Part shown: in pieces, positions 43,295-51,372 of the stretch
Layout: each line of letters opens with the position of its first letter
Numbering within the stretch: position 1 is the stretch's first letter
The notes under the pieces: model-generated
Told to the model about the DNA's origin: nothing
Seen by the model: only the letters and a program-made list of their open reading frames with translations
Database searches by the model: none
Assembly (NCBI GenBank): GCA_035648415.1
Contig: DASRLO010000004.1
Coordinates: 1-64,000, forward strand
Direction of reading: 5' to 3'
Length of the DNA stretch: 64,000 bases
DNA from: DATARH01 sp035648415
GTDB lineage: Bacteria > Pseudomonadota > Alphaproteobacteria > ATCC43930 > CGMCC-115725
Made by a program: the position numbers and the translations under genes

Positions 43295-43812
43295 GAAATA
43301 ATCTCATCCAGGAAAACAGCGGCATCGTCGTATTCATCGACAAACATTGCTGATACTCCTAAATGTTTCAGCGCCAATCCAGTCATGGCATCAAAAAATG
43401 CGGCATGCTTTTTTGTCAGGCCCCTGGAGCCTTCGCTTGCTTTTAAAATACAGAAATGGCGCTGCGTATCATTAGTAAGGGTAGCGGCGTCAATGATACG
43501 GCTAACACTTGGGTCGGTCATCGAAAATCCAACAAATAGGCATGTCGAATATTTAAGCCTTCCGAGCTGAATGTGGTTGCTCCAAAGGGAATTGTCGATA
43601 TAAAGGCTGTGATATTCATCTTCTGATAAGATTAAACGACCTAGATTTTGGCTTGGGTCAGTTCCATAAGGAAGATATCCGTGCGGATGAATGACCTTTA
43701 CAGATTTTGTTGATGCACGAAAACTGTGATCATCAAATACGGTATCAGAGGATAATGGAGCGGCATTCTCTAATGCCACATCGCACAGGTCGTCATAATT
43801 GTACGTTATAAT
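43291..43812 (-). pseudogene. SIR2-family gene, 3' part (split by transposon)
   Basis: The C-terminal half of a SIR2-like protein: IITYNYDDLCDVALENAAPL is the classical start of the second half of the NAD site, HPHGYLPYG holds the expected histidine, and FVGFSMTDPSVSRIIDA is the final family motif. Its first codons in the present frame come from the transposon end. The 5' half is at 50126-50577. Joining 50577-50126 to 43804-43291 gives 966 bases, an uninterrupted frame of 321 residues. Confidence 0.9.
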
Positions 43813-43824
43813 GGCGATTTTCAC

Positions 43825-44185
43825 TTTGAGAAAGCAGAATTTATTTAGCGTCTGCTTCCACGCCTAACTACTATATTTAGCGCGGAGCGTGAGCGGCTCT
43901 CGTTGGCTCAAAAGAGGCCCGCCAGGTTTCGGGCCTCAGTGACCCCGCAGGAAGCGGGAGTCGCCAGCTCCGTTATGGGGAACGTTGGGAAGCCGTTGGC
44001 CGAGCGTCGGGAAGGGAAGCCAGCGACGGAACGCATACCTGGACGGAGCGCGCGGATTATGCCGCGCAATTTCCATGATGCTAGCCTAAGCCAAAATTGG
44101 GCTCTCCTTCATTTTTTGCTTGACAGGTAGGCGTCAAAAATCCGGCGATTCGCAATCGTGTAGGTTGCGTTGAAGGAGGGTCGCC
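43825..44185. other. gene-free leader of the restriction-modification gene
   Basis: No supported gene. A TTGACA word at about 44120 could be a -35 box, but no good -10 box was found at the right spacing. GAAGGAGG at about 44172-44179 is the ribosome site of the next gene. Confidence 0.5.
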
Positions 44186-47083
44186 GTGACGCCAGAAGTC
44201 TTCATAGCCCGCTGGCGTGGTTCGACGCGAACCGAGAGATCGGCGGCACAGGAACACTTCATCGATCTTTGCGCGCTGCTCGGCGTCGATAAGCCGGGCA
44301 ACGTGGATCGGCACGGCCACAACTACACGTTCGAAAAGAACGTCCTAAAACTCGATGGCACCGCAGGATACGCGGATGTCTGGAAAAAGGAACGCTTCGC
44401 CTGGGAATACAAGGGGCCAAAGAAGAACCTAGTGCGAGCATACGCACAACTTAAGCAGTATGCCGACGCGCTTGAAAACCCTCCGCTGCTGATCGTCTCC
44501 GACATGGAGGAGATTAGAATCCACACCAATTTCACGAATGCCATCACCAAGCAGCACACAATCCACTTAATCGATCTGATAGCCCCCGAAACAAGGCAAC
44601 TGCTGCGAGACTGCTTCATCGCGCCGGAACGGCTCAAGCCCACGGCGACACGTGAGTCGGTAACTGCCGAGGCAGCGGTATCGCTGGGAGCAATAGCTGC
44701 CCGGTTGCGCGCTCGGGGCATTGAGCCGGGACGAATCGCGCATTTTCTTAACAAGATCGTTTTTTGCCTTTTTTCCGAGGATATAGACCTCCTACCCAAT
44801 CGATTGTTTGCGGACATCATTGATGAAGGGTCGCGGCAAACGGACGACTTCGGGCCAATGCTGCATAAACTCTTTTGCGCGATGGCAAGGGGGCTGAGGT
44901 TTGGAACCTCCGCCGTGCCCTTTTTCAACGGCGGTCTGTTCAATGACGCAGACGTTTTGGAATTAGGGGCACTCGGGATCGCCGATCTCGCCTCCGTAGC
45001 CCGCCTAGACTGGCGAGCTATCGAACCATCTATTTTTGGAACGCTGTTCGAGCGCGGCCTTGATCCGGCCACCCGGCGCGATATGGCGATGCTGTTCGAT
45101 AAGGCTGCCCAAGCTTCGGATCAGGTGCCTCTTTTCAGTCTTGCTTCGGCAGAAAACCGGGTCGGCGTCGGCATCCATTATACCGATCCGCTGACGATCT
45201 CAAAAATCATCGAACCCGTTGTCTTGGCTCCCCTCGCGAGAGAATGGAACCAGCTCAAGGGCATGGCCGCAGCGATGGGAGCCAGAAATATTGAGCGTGA
45301 ATATATCGTGTTTCGCGAAAAGCTCGCGGCGTACCGCGTGCTCGATCCAGCTTGTGGTTCCGGCAATTTTCTAGCTCTGGCGTTGGCCAGCCTTAAGGAT
45401 TTTGATCTCAAGGTACGGAAGGACGCCGAACGACTCGGCCTGCCGCCAGATAACCCGCGCGTGGGGCCACAGAGCGTCTTAGGAATCGAGATCGATCCTT
45501 ACGCCGCCGAACTGGCCCGGCTCACGGTGTGGATAGCCGACCTTCAGTGGGAGATCCAAAACGGTTTTCGGATCGAGCGCAGCCCCATTCTCGGGACGCT
45601 CAATGGCATCGTCCGGGGGGATGCTCTACTAAAGCCCGATCGCTCTCCGGCAGAGTGGCCGGTAGCCGCTGCGGTGATTGGTAACCCCCCTTTCCTCGGC
45701 AGCAAATTACTGAGGACGAAGCTGTCGAGCGAGCGCGTAGATCGGCTTTACGCGGCATATTCCGGCGAGGTGCCGGCCGAGGCCGATCTAGTCACTTACT
45801 GGTTCGCCAAGGCATGGGAGGGCATTAAAAATGGCCGCTTCAAGCGTGCGGGGTTTGTGGCCACCAATTCCATCCGAGGGGGAGCAAGCCGGCGTGTGCT
45901 TGACCGAATTTCGCGAGAGGGTGCGATATTCGACGCTTGGGATGATGAGCCGTGGGTTGTGGATGGGGCAGCGGTTCGGGTGTCATTGATCTGCTTCGGG
46001 CGGGAAGCGCCGCAAGGCGTCATGCTCGATGGTCGTCCGGTGCAGCGGATCAATGCCGATCTCACGGAAACCATCGACCTTACGGCTTCACGGCCGCTTA
46101 GCGAGAACCAACAGATCGCCTTTCAAGGCCCGGTCAAGGTTGGTGCGTTCGATATTCCAGGCGAACTTGCCAGGGCATGGATGCAACTACCAGCTAATAC
46201 CAATGGACGGAAAAACCTCGATGTGCTGCGCCCTTGGACGAATGGTCTCGACATTACGCGTACCCCAACAGACACCTGGATAATTGATTTCGGAGAGATG
46301 TCGGAAGCAGAGGCGGCGATTTATGAGAGGCCGTTCGAGTTCGTAAAACAGATGGTAAAACCACTTAGAGATAATAATCGAGACACAAATCGAAGAGAGC
46401 ATTGGTGGCGGTTAGGCCGTAGCGGAGCCGCAGTTCGCACTGCCGTTTCTAGATTACCCCGGTATATTATTACGCCACGGATTTCTAAATACAGACTATT
46501 CACCTGGATGCACCCAGCGGTGCTGCCAGACAGCGCGGTTGTCGCTATCGCGAGAGAGGATGACACCGCTTTTGGTGTGCTTCATAGCCGTTTCCACGAA
46601 GCATGGTCGCTCCGACTGGGCACAAGCCTCGAAGACCGCCCGCGATACACGCCATCGACAACCTTTGAGACATTCGCGTTTCCAGAGGGTTTGACGCCAA
46701 ACCTATCGCCGGCGTCATATGCTCGGGCCAATAAAGCTGAGGCGATTGCAAGCGCGGCGCGACGACTCTTTGAGGCCCGCAATGAATGGCTTCGGCCTCA
46801 AGAATTGGTGAAGCAGGTTCCTGAAGTCATGCCGGGCTATCCGATGCGCCTGATTCCGCGCGATGGGAAAGCGGCAACGGAGCTAAAAAAACGCACGCTC
46901 ACCGCGCTCTATAACGAGCGCCCGACGTGGCTCAACCACGTTCATCAGGATTTAGACGCAGCGGTTGCCGACGCTTACGGCTGGTCTGCGTCAATCTCTG
47001 ATGACGATGCGATCGGACGGCTGCTCGAATTGAACCTCGCGCGTCCCGCTCAGAGGGCCGCAGCACCAACCGCCCATATGTGA
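44186..47083 (+). CDS. MmeI-like single-chain restriction-modification enzyme
   Basis: 965 residues, GTG start with GAAGGAGG upstream. Residues 60-80 carry the nuclease motif: Asp64 followed nine residues later by Glu74-Tyr-Lys76 (ADVWKKERFAWEYKGPKK), the D-X9-EXK spacing of MmeI. A helical spacer follows. The methyltransferase has motif I VLDPACGSGNFLALAL near residue 388 and motif IV VIGNPPFLGS near 497. Specificity region about 620-860, helical C-terminus. Such enzymes methylate one strand of their site and cut at a fixed distance. Nuclease, methyltransferase and full length look intact. It is cargo of the surrounding transposon. Confidence 0.92.
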   Translation: MTPEVFIARWRGSTRTERSAAQEHFIDLCALLGVDKPGNVDRHGHNYTFEKNVLKLDGTAGYADVWKKERFAWEYKGPKKNLVRAYAQLKQYADALENPPLLIVSDMEEIRIHTNFTNAITKQHTIHLIDLIAPETRQLLRDCFIAPERLKPTATRESVTAEAAVSLGAIAARLRARGIEPGRIAHFLNKIVFCLFSEDIDLLPNRLFADIIDEGSRQTDDFGPMLHKLFCAMARGLRFGTSAVPFFNGGLFNDADVLELGALGIADLASVARLDWRAIEPSIFGTLFERGLDPATRRDMAMLFDKAAQASDQVPLFSLASAENRVGVGIHYTDPLTISKIIEPVVLAPLAREWNQLKGMAAAMGARNIEREYIVFREKLAAYRVLDPACGSGNFLALALASLKDFDLKVRKDAERLGLPPDNPRVGPQSVLGIEIDPYAAELARLTVWIADLQWEIQNGFRIERSPILGTLNGIVRGDALLKPDRSPAEWPVAAAVIGNPPFLGSKLLRTKLSSERVDRLYAAYSGEVPAEADLVTYWFAKAWEGIKNGRFKRAGFVATNSIRGGASRRVLDRISREGAIFDAWDDEPWVVDGAAVRVSLICFGREAPQGVMLDGRPVQRINADLTETIDLTASRPLSENQQIAFQGPVKVGAFDIPGELARAWMQLPANTNGRKNLDVLRPWTNGLDITRTPTDTWIIDFGEMSEAEAAIYERPFEFVKQMVKPLRDNNRDTNRREHWWRLGRSGAAVRTAVSRLPRYIITPRISKYRLFTWMHPAVLPDSAVVAIAREDDTAFGVLHSRFHEAWSLRLGTSLEDRPRYTPSTTFETFAFPEGLTPNLSPASYARANKAEAIASAARRLFEARNEWLRPQELVKQVPEVMPGYPMRLIPRDGKAATELKKRTLTALYNERPTWLNHVHQDLDAAVADAYGWSASISDDDAIGRLLELNLARPAQRAAAPTAHM

Positions 47084-47108
47084 TAAAATCCGGAATTATG
47101 TAGCAAAC

Positions 47109-47270
47109 TCAGGTACGGGACGTGACAAAATAGCCACTGTGTGCCTTGCGGGCAACTTGTGACCAGCGCAACCGTTGAAAAGTTTCGTGCGCTTCCTCAT
47201 CAGACATCCGCGCGACCTGAGCTAGGCTCAGGCTCCGTGCGGCTGCTGAAAGGAGGAAATGCTGAGACAT
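47109..47270 (-). pseudogene. N-terminal remnant of an ISXO2-like transposase
   Basis: 53 residues: MSQHFLLSAAARSLSLAQVA and RMSDEEAHETFQRLRW match the start of ISXO2-type IS1595 transposases just before their zinc ribbon. After RW the sequence runs into unrelated residues near the element end. It shows that this mini-element derives from a full IS1595-family element by internal replacement. Confidence 0.8.
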
Positions 47271-47277
47271 CCGAAGC

Positions 47278-47341
47278 CAACGTATTTCGTTGATGTAGAA
47301 TATAAACGTTGGCCTATACCACGTCAACGCTTTTCGTTGAC
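47278..47341 (+). promoter_or_regulatory. paired palindromic operators before the Xre-type gene
   Basis: CAACG-TATTT-CGTTG at 47278-47292 and GTCAACG-CTTTT-CGTTGAC at 47323-47341 are near-identical palindromes with five-base centres, about 47 bases apart; a half-site AACGTTGG lies between at 47305-47312. They precede the regulator start at 47372 and are likely its autoregulatory binding sites. Confidence 0.7.
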
Positions 47342-47371
47342 ACCATCAGAAAAAATCCGTATTCCATCGGC

Positions 47372-47617
47372 ATGAGTCCGGAGCAATGCCGCGCGGCTCG
47401 GGGATGGTTAGGCTGGTCTCAGCAAGACTTAGCTGACCGTGCCCATGTCGGTCTCTCGACGGTGCGCGACTTTGAAAAGGGTCGGCGCGCTCCAATAGCG
47501 AACAATCTAGACGCCATGCGCCGTGTCCTGGAGCTTGCGGGGGTACACCTTGTATTTGCCCCTGATGGCACTCCGGAGGGCATCACGACGGCTCGGCGAG
47601 ATGCAGACGCCGCTTAA
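47372..47617 (+). CDS. Xre-type helix-turn-helix regulator
   Basis: 81 residues from the ATG at 47372. The HTH_3 domain is complete: QCRAARGWLGWSQQDLADRA then HVGLSTVRDFEKGRRAPIAN. The short C-terminal tail (LELAGVHLVFAPDG) is frequent in small alphaproteobacterial Xre proteins and antitoxins. It stands upstream of the Panacea gene and downstream of two palindromic operators, so autoregulation of the cargo is likely. Confidence 0.88.
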   Translation: MSPEQCRAARGWLGWSQQDLADRAHVGLSTVRDFEKGRRAPIANNLDAMRRVLELAGVHLVFAPDGTPEGITTARRDADAA

Positions 47618-47745
47618 GAGCGGCGCGCCCCGATTCTGCCGATTCCGAATTCGGCTCCAGTCAAGGCTGAAAATGCAAATGCTCCGTAACCCATTGATAT
47701 TGACTCAGATTGTGTCTGTAAAATCAATGGGTTGTCCCGTTATCG

Positions 47746-48426
47746 ATGTTTGATTATCCTGCCGAACTGGTAGAATCTCGCGGGAAGGGAGCAAGGCGCG
47801 TGCGTGCAGGGTCTCCACTCGTTCAGTTTGATCGCGCGAAGTTCAAAGAAGTCGTGCTGTTTATCTGCTCGATTTGCGACCCCGATCGGCTTGGAGCGGT
47901 AAAGCTACATAAGATTCTCTACCTTTCGGACATGGTACAGTTTGCGTTCGAAGGTCGCCCGATAACAGGATCAACTTATCGGAAGCGAGACTTCGGGCCG
48001 ACCTCTCAGCATCTCCTTAGTACGCTTCGCGCTCTAGAACTGGAGGGGGCGATTCGCATCGGTCAAGTCCAATATTTTCAGTACATAAAGAGAACATATG
48101 TCCCGTTGCGCGATCCCAACCTCGCGCTATTGAGCGAGGAAGAAATTACCCTGATCCGCGATGCCGCTGATTTCGTTGCAAATCATAACACGGCAAAGAC
48201 GATCAGCGATTTCAGCCACAACCGCGCGTGGGAAATGGCTGATTTTGGGGCAGAAATTCCGTACAATTCCGCCTTTGCGTTGTTCCCCTCGGAAGTCTCT
48301 CCGGAGACTATAGAGTGGGCGGTCTCGGTTGCGGGGGAAGTTGAAGCTGAAAGACCCCAACGACCTGCGGTGGACTACACGTCTTTCGCAGATTTTCGAA
48401 GCCGGATGCAGGCGGGTCGCGGCTGA
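47746..48426 (+). CDS. Panacea-domain (DUF4065/SocA-like) antitoxin
   Basis: 226 residues. After a 40-residue N-terminal extension comes the Panacea core: DRLGAVKLHKILYLSDMVQF, EGRPITGSTYRKRDFGPTSQ, and the later ELEGAIRIG segment. Panacea domains act as antitoxins that pair with many different toxins. The overlapping downstream frame gives a natural toxin candidate. It is cargo of the mini-element. Confidence 0.85.
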   Translation: MFDYPAELVESRGKGARRVRAGSPLVQFDRAKFKEVVLFICSICDPDRLGAVKLHKILYLSDMVQFAFEGRPITGSTYRKRDFGPTSQHLLSTLRALELEGAIRIGQVQYFQYIKRTYVPLRDPNLALLSEEEITLIRDAADFVANHNTAKTISDFSHNRAWEMADFGAEIPYNSAFALFPSEVSPETIEWAVSVAGEVEAERPQRPAVDYTSFADFRSRMQAGRG

Positions 48427-48670
48427 CACTCCCCGATTCTGGGATTTACTGGATTGGGTTGACGATTGCCTTGAACATGAACCGCGAGGTTGCGGTCAAG
48501 AACTGAGCCGGCCAGAAACGTTCGGGTCAGCGGATATGTGGGTCTGGCAGTCGCCGCTCATCTCGACTCTCAAAATCGTCCGGGTGCTGTACGAAATTCG
48601 CGATGCTGAACGGGCCGTGATTATGCACCACATCTCTGTCGCCGATCTCCCGGACTATGGCGCGCTGTAG
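48329..48670 (+). CDS. RelE/ParE-like toxin candidate
   Basis: Up to 113 residues; the true start is unsettled because the frame overlaps the end of the Panacea gene and only TTG or weak starts are seen. The C-terminal half (LISTLKIVRVLYEIRDAERA then VIMHHISVADLP) has the strand pattern of RelE/ParE-fold toxins, where RVLYEI is typical. Position directly after an antitoxin-type gene supports a toxin role. Similarity is modest and should be treated as a proposal. Confidence 0.6.
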   Translation: MRGKLKLKDPNDLRWTTRLSQIFEAGCRRVAADTPRFWDLLDWVDDCLEHEPRGCGQELSRPETFGSADMWVWQSPLISTLKIVRVLYEIRDAERAVIMHHISVADLPDYGAL

Positions 48671-48698
48671 CTCACAAGGCCCGAAAGGAGATATCAAA

Positions 48699-48869
48699 AT
48701 GGTGCATGTTCCATCGCCTTACGCAGACGCAATTACAGACGAATACCGGCTATTCCAAGCCCAATTGGAAGCGGGCCGCGAAGGCAACCGCGAAGAAAAA
48801 TCGAGGTTGATCGGCGAATGGCTTCAGGCGCGGCGGCGAGTCCGGGAACTTGCGCCCGTTCTAACCTGA
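48699..48869 (+). CDS. small charged protein, last gene of mini-element
   Basis: 56 residues from the ATG at 48699, with a strong AAAGGAGAT ribosome site. Mostly one charged helix (EYRLFQAQLEAGREGNREEK and IGEWLQARRRVREL). Family unknown. It follows the toxin candidate by 28 bases and ends just before the right terminal repeat. Confidence 0.65.
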   Translation: MVHVPSPYADAITDEYRLFQAQLEAGREGNREEKSRLIGEWLQARRRVRELAPVLT

Positions 48870-48900
48870 GTTTGCTACATAATTCCGATAAAATCGGCGC

Positions 48901-49095
48901 ATGACCAAACCAGCCAGACCGACGACGCCCGAAGAAGAGGGCATCGATCTTCATCCCGATGGATGGGATCGGTTCGAGCGCCTTTTCGACAAGGTGGTCA
49001 AGGCTCCTCCGGTTCATCGAACTGGAAAGCCAACTGACGCGGATCAGGCAAAGCCGAAGCGCGCTGATCGCTCCAGCGCCAAGTCGAGCCGCTAG
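48901..49095 (+). CDS. small protein convergent with the transposase
   Basis: 64 residues: TTPEEEGIDLHPDGWDRFER and FDKVVKAPPVHRTGKPT, then a basic tail. I recall similar short proteins next to IS1595-family transposases in alphaproteobacteria, but their function is not known to me. Before the mini-element inserted, it lay about 13 bases after the MmeI-like gene. Its stop overlaps the transposase stop by four bases. Confidence 0.65.
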   Translation: MTKPARPTTPEEEGIDLHPDGWDRFERLFDKVVKAPPVHRTGKPTDADQAKPKRADRSSAKSSR

Positions 49096-50057
49096 GACGC
49101 TTCGGCCTCGGATTGCCCACGAGTTCTTTGATACGTAAGCCGCTTGCCGACCGCGCCGCGCGCCAGCTTCTCGGTGCGCTCCATGTCGTTGATCCCAAGC
49201 CCGACGCGGTTGTTGAACCGGAAATCGAACTCGGCGACGTAGCGCTTTAGGTGCGTCGGGCTGACGTGCTGGTATGTGCCGTAAATCCCGCGCTTCAAAA
49301 TCGAGAAATAGTTTTCGCACGCGTTGACCGTCGCTCCGCCGCGCACATATTCGCCGATGTTGTGCTGGACGGTGAAATGGCCGGCCGGGAAATCGGCGGC
49401 GATGCCTCGGTAATAGGTGGCTTCGTCTGTGAACACCATCGCGGCCGGGCTGATTTGCTCGCGCAGGATCGGCTTCAAGGTCGCGCCGTTGACTTCCGGC
49501 ACATGGAATGAGCGGGCCTGCTTGCCGTCAACCAGCGTGATGATCGGCTCTTTCGCCGCGTAGCCGCGCTTGCGAACCTCGCCGGCCCGCGTCGTGGTGC
49601 GTCCGACAAAGGTTTCGTCGGCTTGAACCGGCTGGCCGCGTCCGCCCATCAGCGTGCCAAGGTACGGCTCGCGAGCGGCTTCCCTGATCCGGTGCATCAA
49701 GAACCAGGTCGATTTGAGGCTGACGCCGAGCATCCGATGGAGCTGATGCGTGCTCATGCCCTTCTTGCTGGTCGCGAGCAGGTACATCGCCTTGAGCCAG
49801 ATATGGAGGGGGATTTTCGACCGCTCCATGACGGTGCCGACCGTGACGGAAAATTGCTTGCGGCAAGCGTTGCATTGAAAGCAACCCGCGCGGTGCTTTG
49901 TCCCTTTTTCTCCACCTTCGCCGCATAGCCGCGTGACACCTTCGCCAAACGCACCGCAATGGGGGCAAACGGGGCCGTTCGGCCAGATGCGCGCCTCAAA
50001 CCATTCGCGGGCGAGGCCGTCATCTTGAAAGGCTGGATTGTCGAGTGCTGCGGTCAT
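49092..50057 (-). CDS. IS1595-family transposase, apparently intact
   Basis: 321 residues. A zinc ribbon (CPHCGAFGEG and CFQCNACRKQF), then ERSKIPLHIWLKAMYLLATS and HRMLGVSLKSTWFLMHRIRE. Catalytic core: first Asp in VQADETFVGRTTT, second in MVFTDEATYYRGIAADF, and the Asn and Lys region in NACENYFSILKRGIYGTYQH. No frameshift or stop is seen and the length is full. It lies 68 bases inside the right end of the 6.3-kb transposon and should recognise its GGCGATTTTCAC ends. Confidence 0.92.
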   Translation of the reverse strand: MTAALDNPAFQDDGLAREWFEARIWPNGPVCPHCGAFGEGVTRLCGEGGEKGTKHRAGCFQCNACRKQFSVTVGTVMERSKIPLHIWLKAMYLLATSKKGMSTHQLHRMLGVSLKSTWFLMHRIREAAREPYLGTLMGGRGQPVQADETFVGRTTTRAGEVRKRGYAAKEPIITLVDGKQARSFHVPEVNGATLKPILREQISPAAMVFTDEATYYRGIAADFPAGHFTVQHNIGEYVRGGATVNACENYFSILKRGIYGTYQHVSPTHLKRYVAEFDFRFNNRVGLGINDMERTEKLARGAVGKRLTYQRTRGQSEAEAS

Positions 50058-50125
50058 TTGCCATCGTCCTAAACAATGGCAAGATTTTGATCACTAGTTA
50101 CTGCTTTGTCAAGGTGAAAATCGCC

Positions 50126-50577
50126 GTTATAATGCTTAATTGATGATGATGAGAAATACAAAATTGTGAGATTCGACAAATAGCATCCAATGTTTTATTG
50201 TCGTTTGATCTATCCACAGAGGAATATAATGAATCATAAATAGCATAAAAGAAAGAAGACTCTATCTTAAACGATGACTTCAGAAACCTTGCAAGTATCA
50301 ATGGAGATAAGTCTGGTTGCGTTGTGACAATCTTATCAAATAGTATCTTATCTGTGTCGCTCAGAGCGCGCGCCGAAAGTCTCGATAAAAGTGTTGCCCA
50401 AGTAGGAATGCCGTTGGGAACCGAGACCCCGGCGCCTAGACAAATTGTCAGCCTATTCGTGCGTAAAGCCTCACGCAATTCGCGGATCGCTGCACCCCGA
50501 TCGGCATTGAAAACGGTATTACCGGATGTTCGGCGGTACCGTTCTAGTACTCGGCGGATTAGGGCGTTTGGCGGCAC
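50126..50577 (-). pseudogene. SIR2-family gene, 5' part (split by transposon)
   Basis: The N-terminal 150 residues of a SIR2-like NAD-binding protein: LTICLGAGVSVPNGIPTWAT is the nucleotide-binding motif, followed by a helical insertion and SHHHQLSIIT. The match ends at the target duplication GTTATAAT (50126-50133), after which the frame runs into the transposon for a few codons. Family knowledge: SIR2 domains of this type serve as NAD-depleting effectors in several anti-phage systems. The rest of the gene is at 43291-43812. Confidence 0.9.
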
Positions 50578-50595
50578 GGGGCGGGAACGTAAGCG

Positions 50596-50769
50596 TCACG
50601 TGTCGCTTTTGGAAGCTCGGCCTTTTATTTTTGACCGTTCTTTCGGTTTCCGCGTGATCGGCTTGTGCGGTGTCTGAAATGCTCGCTGTAGGCCGCGCTG
50701 GAACCGCTCGGCCATGCCGGGTTCGTCGGCGATCTGGGGCTGCGGCGCTGGCGTTGTGCTTTTGCTCAT
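50596..50769 (-). CDS. small basic protein upstream of the SIR2 gene
   Basis: 57 residues from the ATG at 50769. The core GMAERFQRGLQRAFQTPHKP resembles the small transposon-associated proteins with a RFxRAL-like helix; the tail is very basic (RKPKERSKIKGRASKSD). It lies 18 bases before the SIR2 start on the same strand. It may be part of the outer element's mobility module rather than of the defence gene. Confidence 0.6.
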   Translation of the reverse strand: MSKSTTPAPQPQIADEPGMAERFQRGLQRAFQTPHKPITRKPKERSKIKGRASKSDT

Positions 50770-50889
50770 CCCCACAATATGCGTCGGCACTAAGCGAGCG
50801 GCAAACCGCCCAGATGCAAAGGATTCGCGCTTAACGGGATTTCATGGAATCGTACTCGCGCAAGCCCCCCCTTGCGGCGAGTTCCCCCT

Positions 50890-51372
50890 ATGCGCGTCAC
50901 CCTTGGCCACAAAGGCCGCTACGCTCATTCCACCCCTGAAACCGGCGAGATGGAGCGGGACGAAATGCTGATGTCCCTACTCGGCGGCATCCCGGTCGCG
51001 CAACCGACGCCGATCGCCCGAATATCAATCGAATTCGCGGAACTTGTCGGTGCGCAAACCGACATCGTGAAAATCGGCCCGATGACCATCAGCAAGCTGC
51101 AAGCCAAGCACACGATGGCGCTCGATTACGACCTCGGGTTGCTATATCACGGCTTCTTGACCGGGCGCGTTCAGCAAGACGGCCCGCGCTCGCTGGTCGT
51201 GTTGTTCCGTGATCCGCGCAAGGCCCTTCGTACCCTGATGGTGGTCGTGAAAGCGTCGCGAGATGGCATCGATCTACTAATCTCGACCTACCACGTTTGC
51301 ACCGGGAAAAAGCTGAAAGCCGCCCTAAAACGGGGCAGCGTTGTCCGAGATGACGGATCGTGGGAAGGGTGA
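50890..51372 (+). CDS. unknown protein near right end of outer element
   Basis: 160 residues from the ATG at 50890; a start 18 bases upstream is possible. The N-terminal half is polar. The C-terminal half is a compact alternation of strands and helices (LGLLYHGFLTGRVQQDGPRS, ALRTLMVVVKASRDGIDLLI) and ends basic. The family is not recognised; a nuclease-like or substrate-binding fold is conceivable but unsupported. GC content is closer to the chromosome than to the AT-rich left cargo. Confidence 0.6.
   Translation: MRVTLGHKGRYAHSTPETGEMERDEMLMSLLGGIPVAQPTPIARISIEFAELVGAQTDIVKIGPMTISKLQAKHTMALDYDLGLLYHGFLTGRVQQDGPRSLVVLFRDPRKALRTLMVVVKASRDGIDLLISTYHVCTGKKLKAALKRGSVVRDDGSWEG

Larger units (their letters stand above)
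47091..48887. mobile_element. innermost mini-element with toxin-antitoxin-like cargo (1,797 bp)
   Basis: The terminal repeats are perfect over 24 bases, beginning CGGAATTATGTAGCAAACTC at 47091 and inverted at the right end (48864-48887). The 8-bp direct duplication ATAAAATC lies at 47083-47090 and 48888-48895. It contains an N-terminal transposase remnant, an Xre-type regulator, a Panacea gene, a toxin candidate and a small gene. With no complete transposase it must be mobilised in trans. It landed one base after the stop of the MmeI-like gene, leaving that gene intact. Confidence 0.93.
43813..50125. mobile_element. IS1595-family transposon carrying a restriction-modification gene (6,313 bp)
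   Basis: Left end GGCGATTTTCACTTTGAGAA at 43813 and right end, inverted, GGCGATTTTCACCTTGACAA ending at 50125; similarity continues to AAAGCAG on both. The 8-bp direct duplication GTTATAAT lies at 43805-43812 and 50126-50133, inside a SIR2 gene. Contents: an MmeI-like gene, a nested smaller element, a 64-residue gene and an intact transposase gene on the minus strand. Without the nested element and its duplication the transposon is about 4.5 kb. Confidence 0.94.

Noticed and set aside
43903..44130. A 75-codon frame at the left end of the 6.3-kb transposon
   Set aside because: No ribosome site, no recognisable features, and it overlaps the presumed promoter region of the MmeI-like gene.
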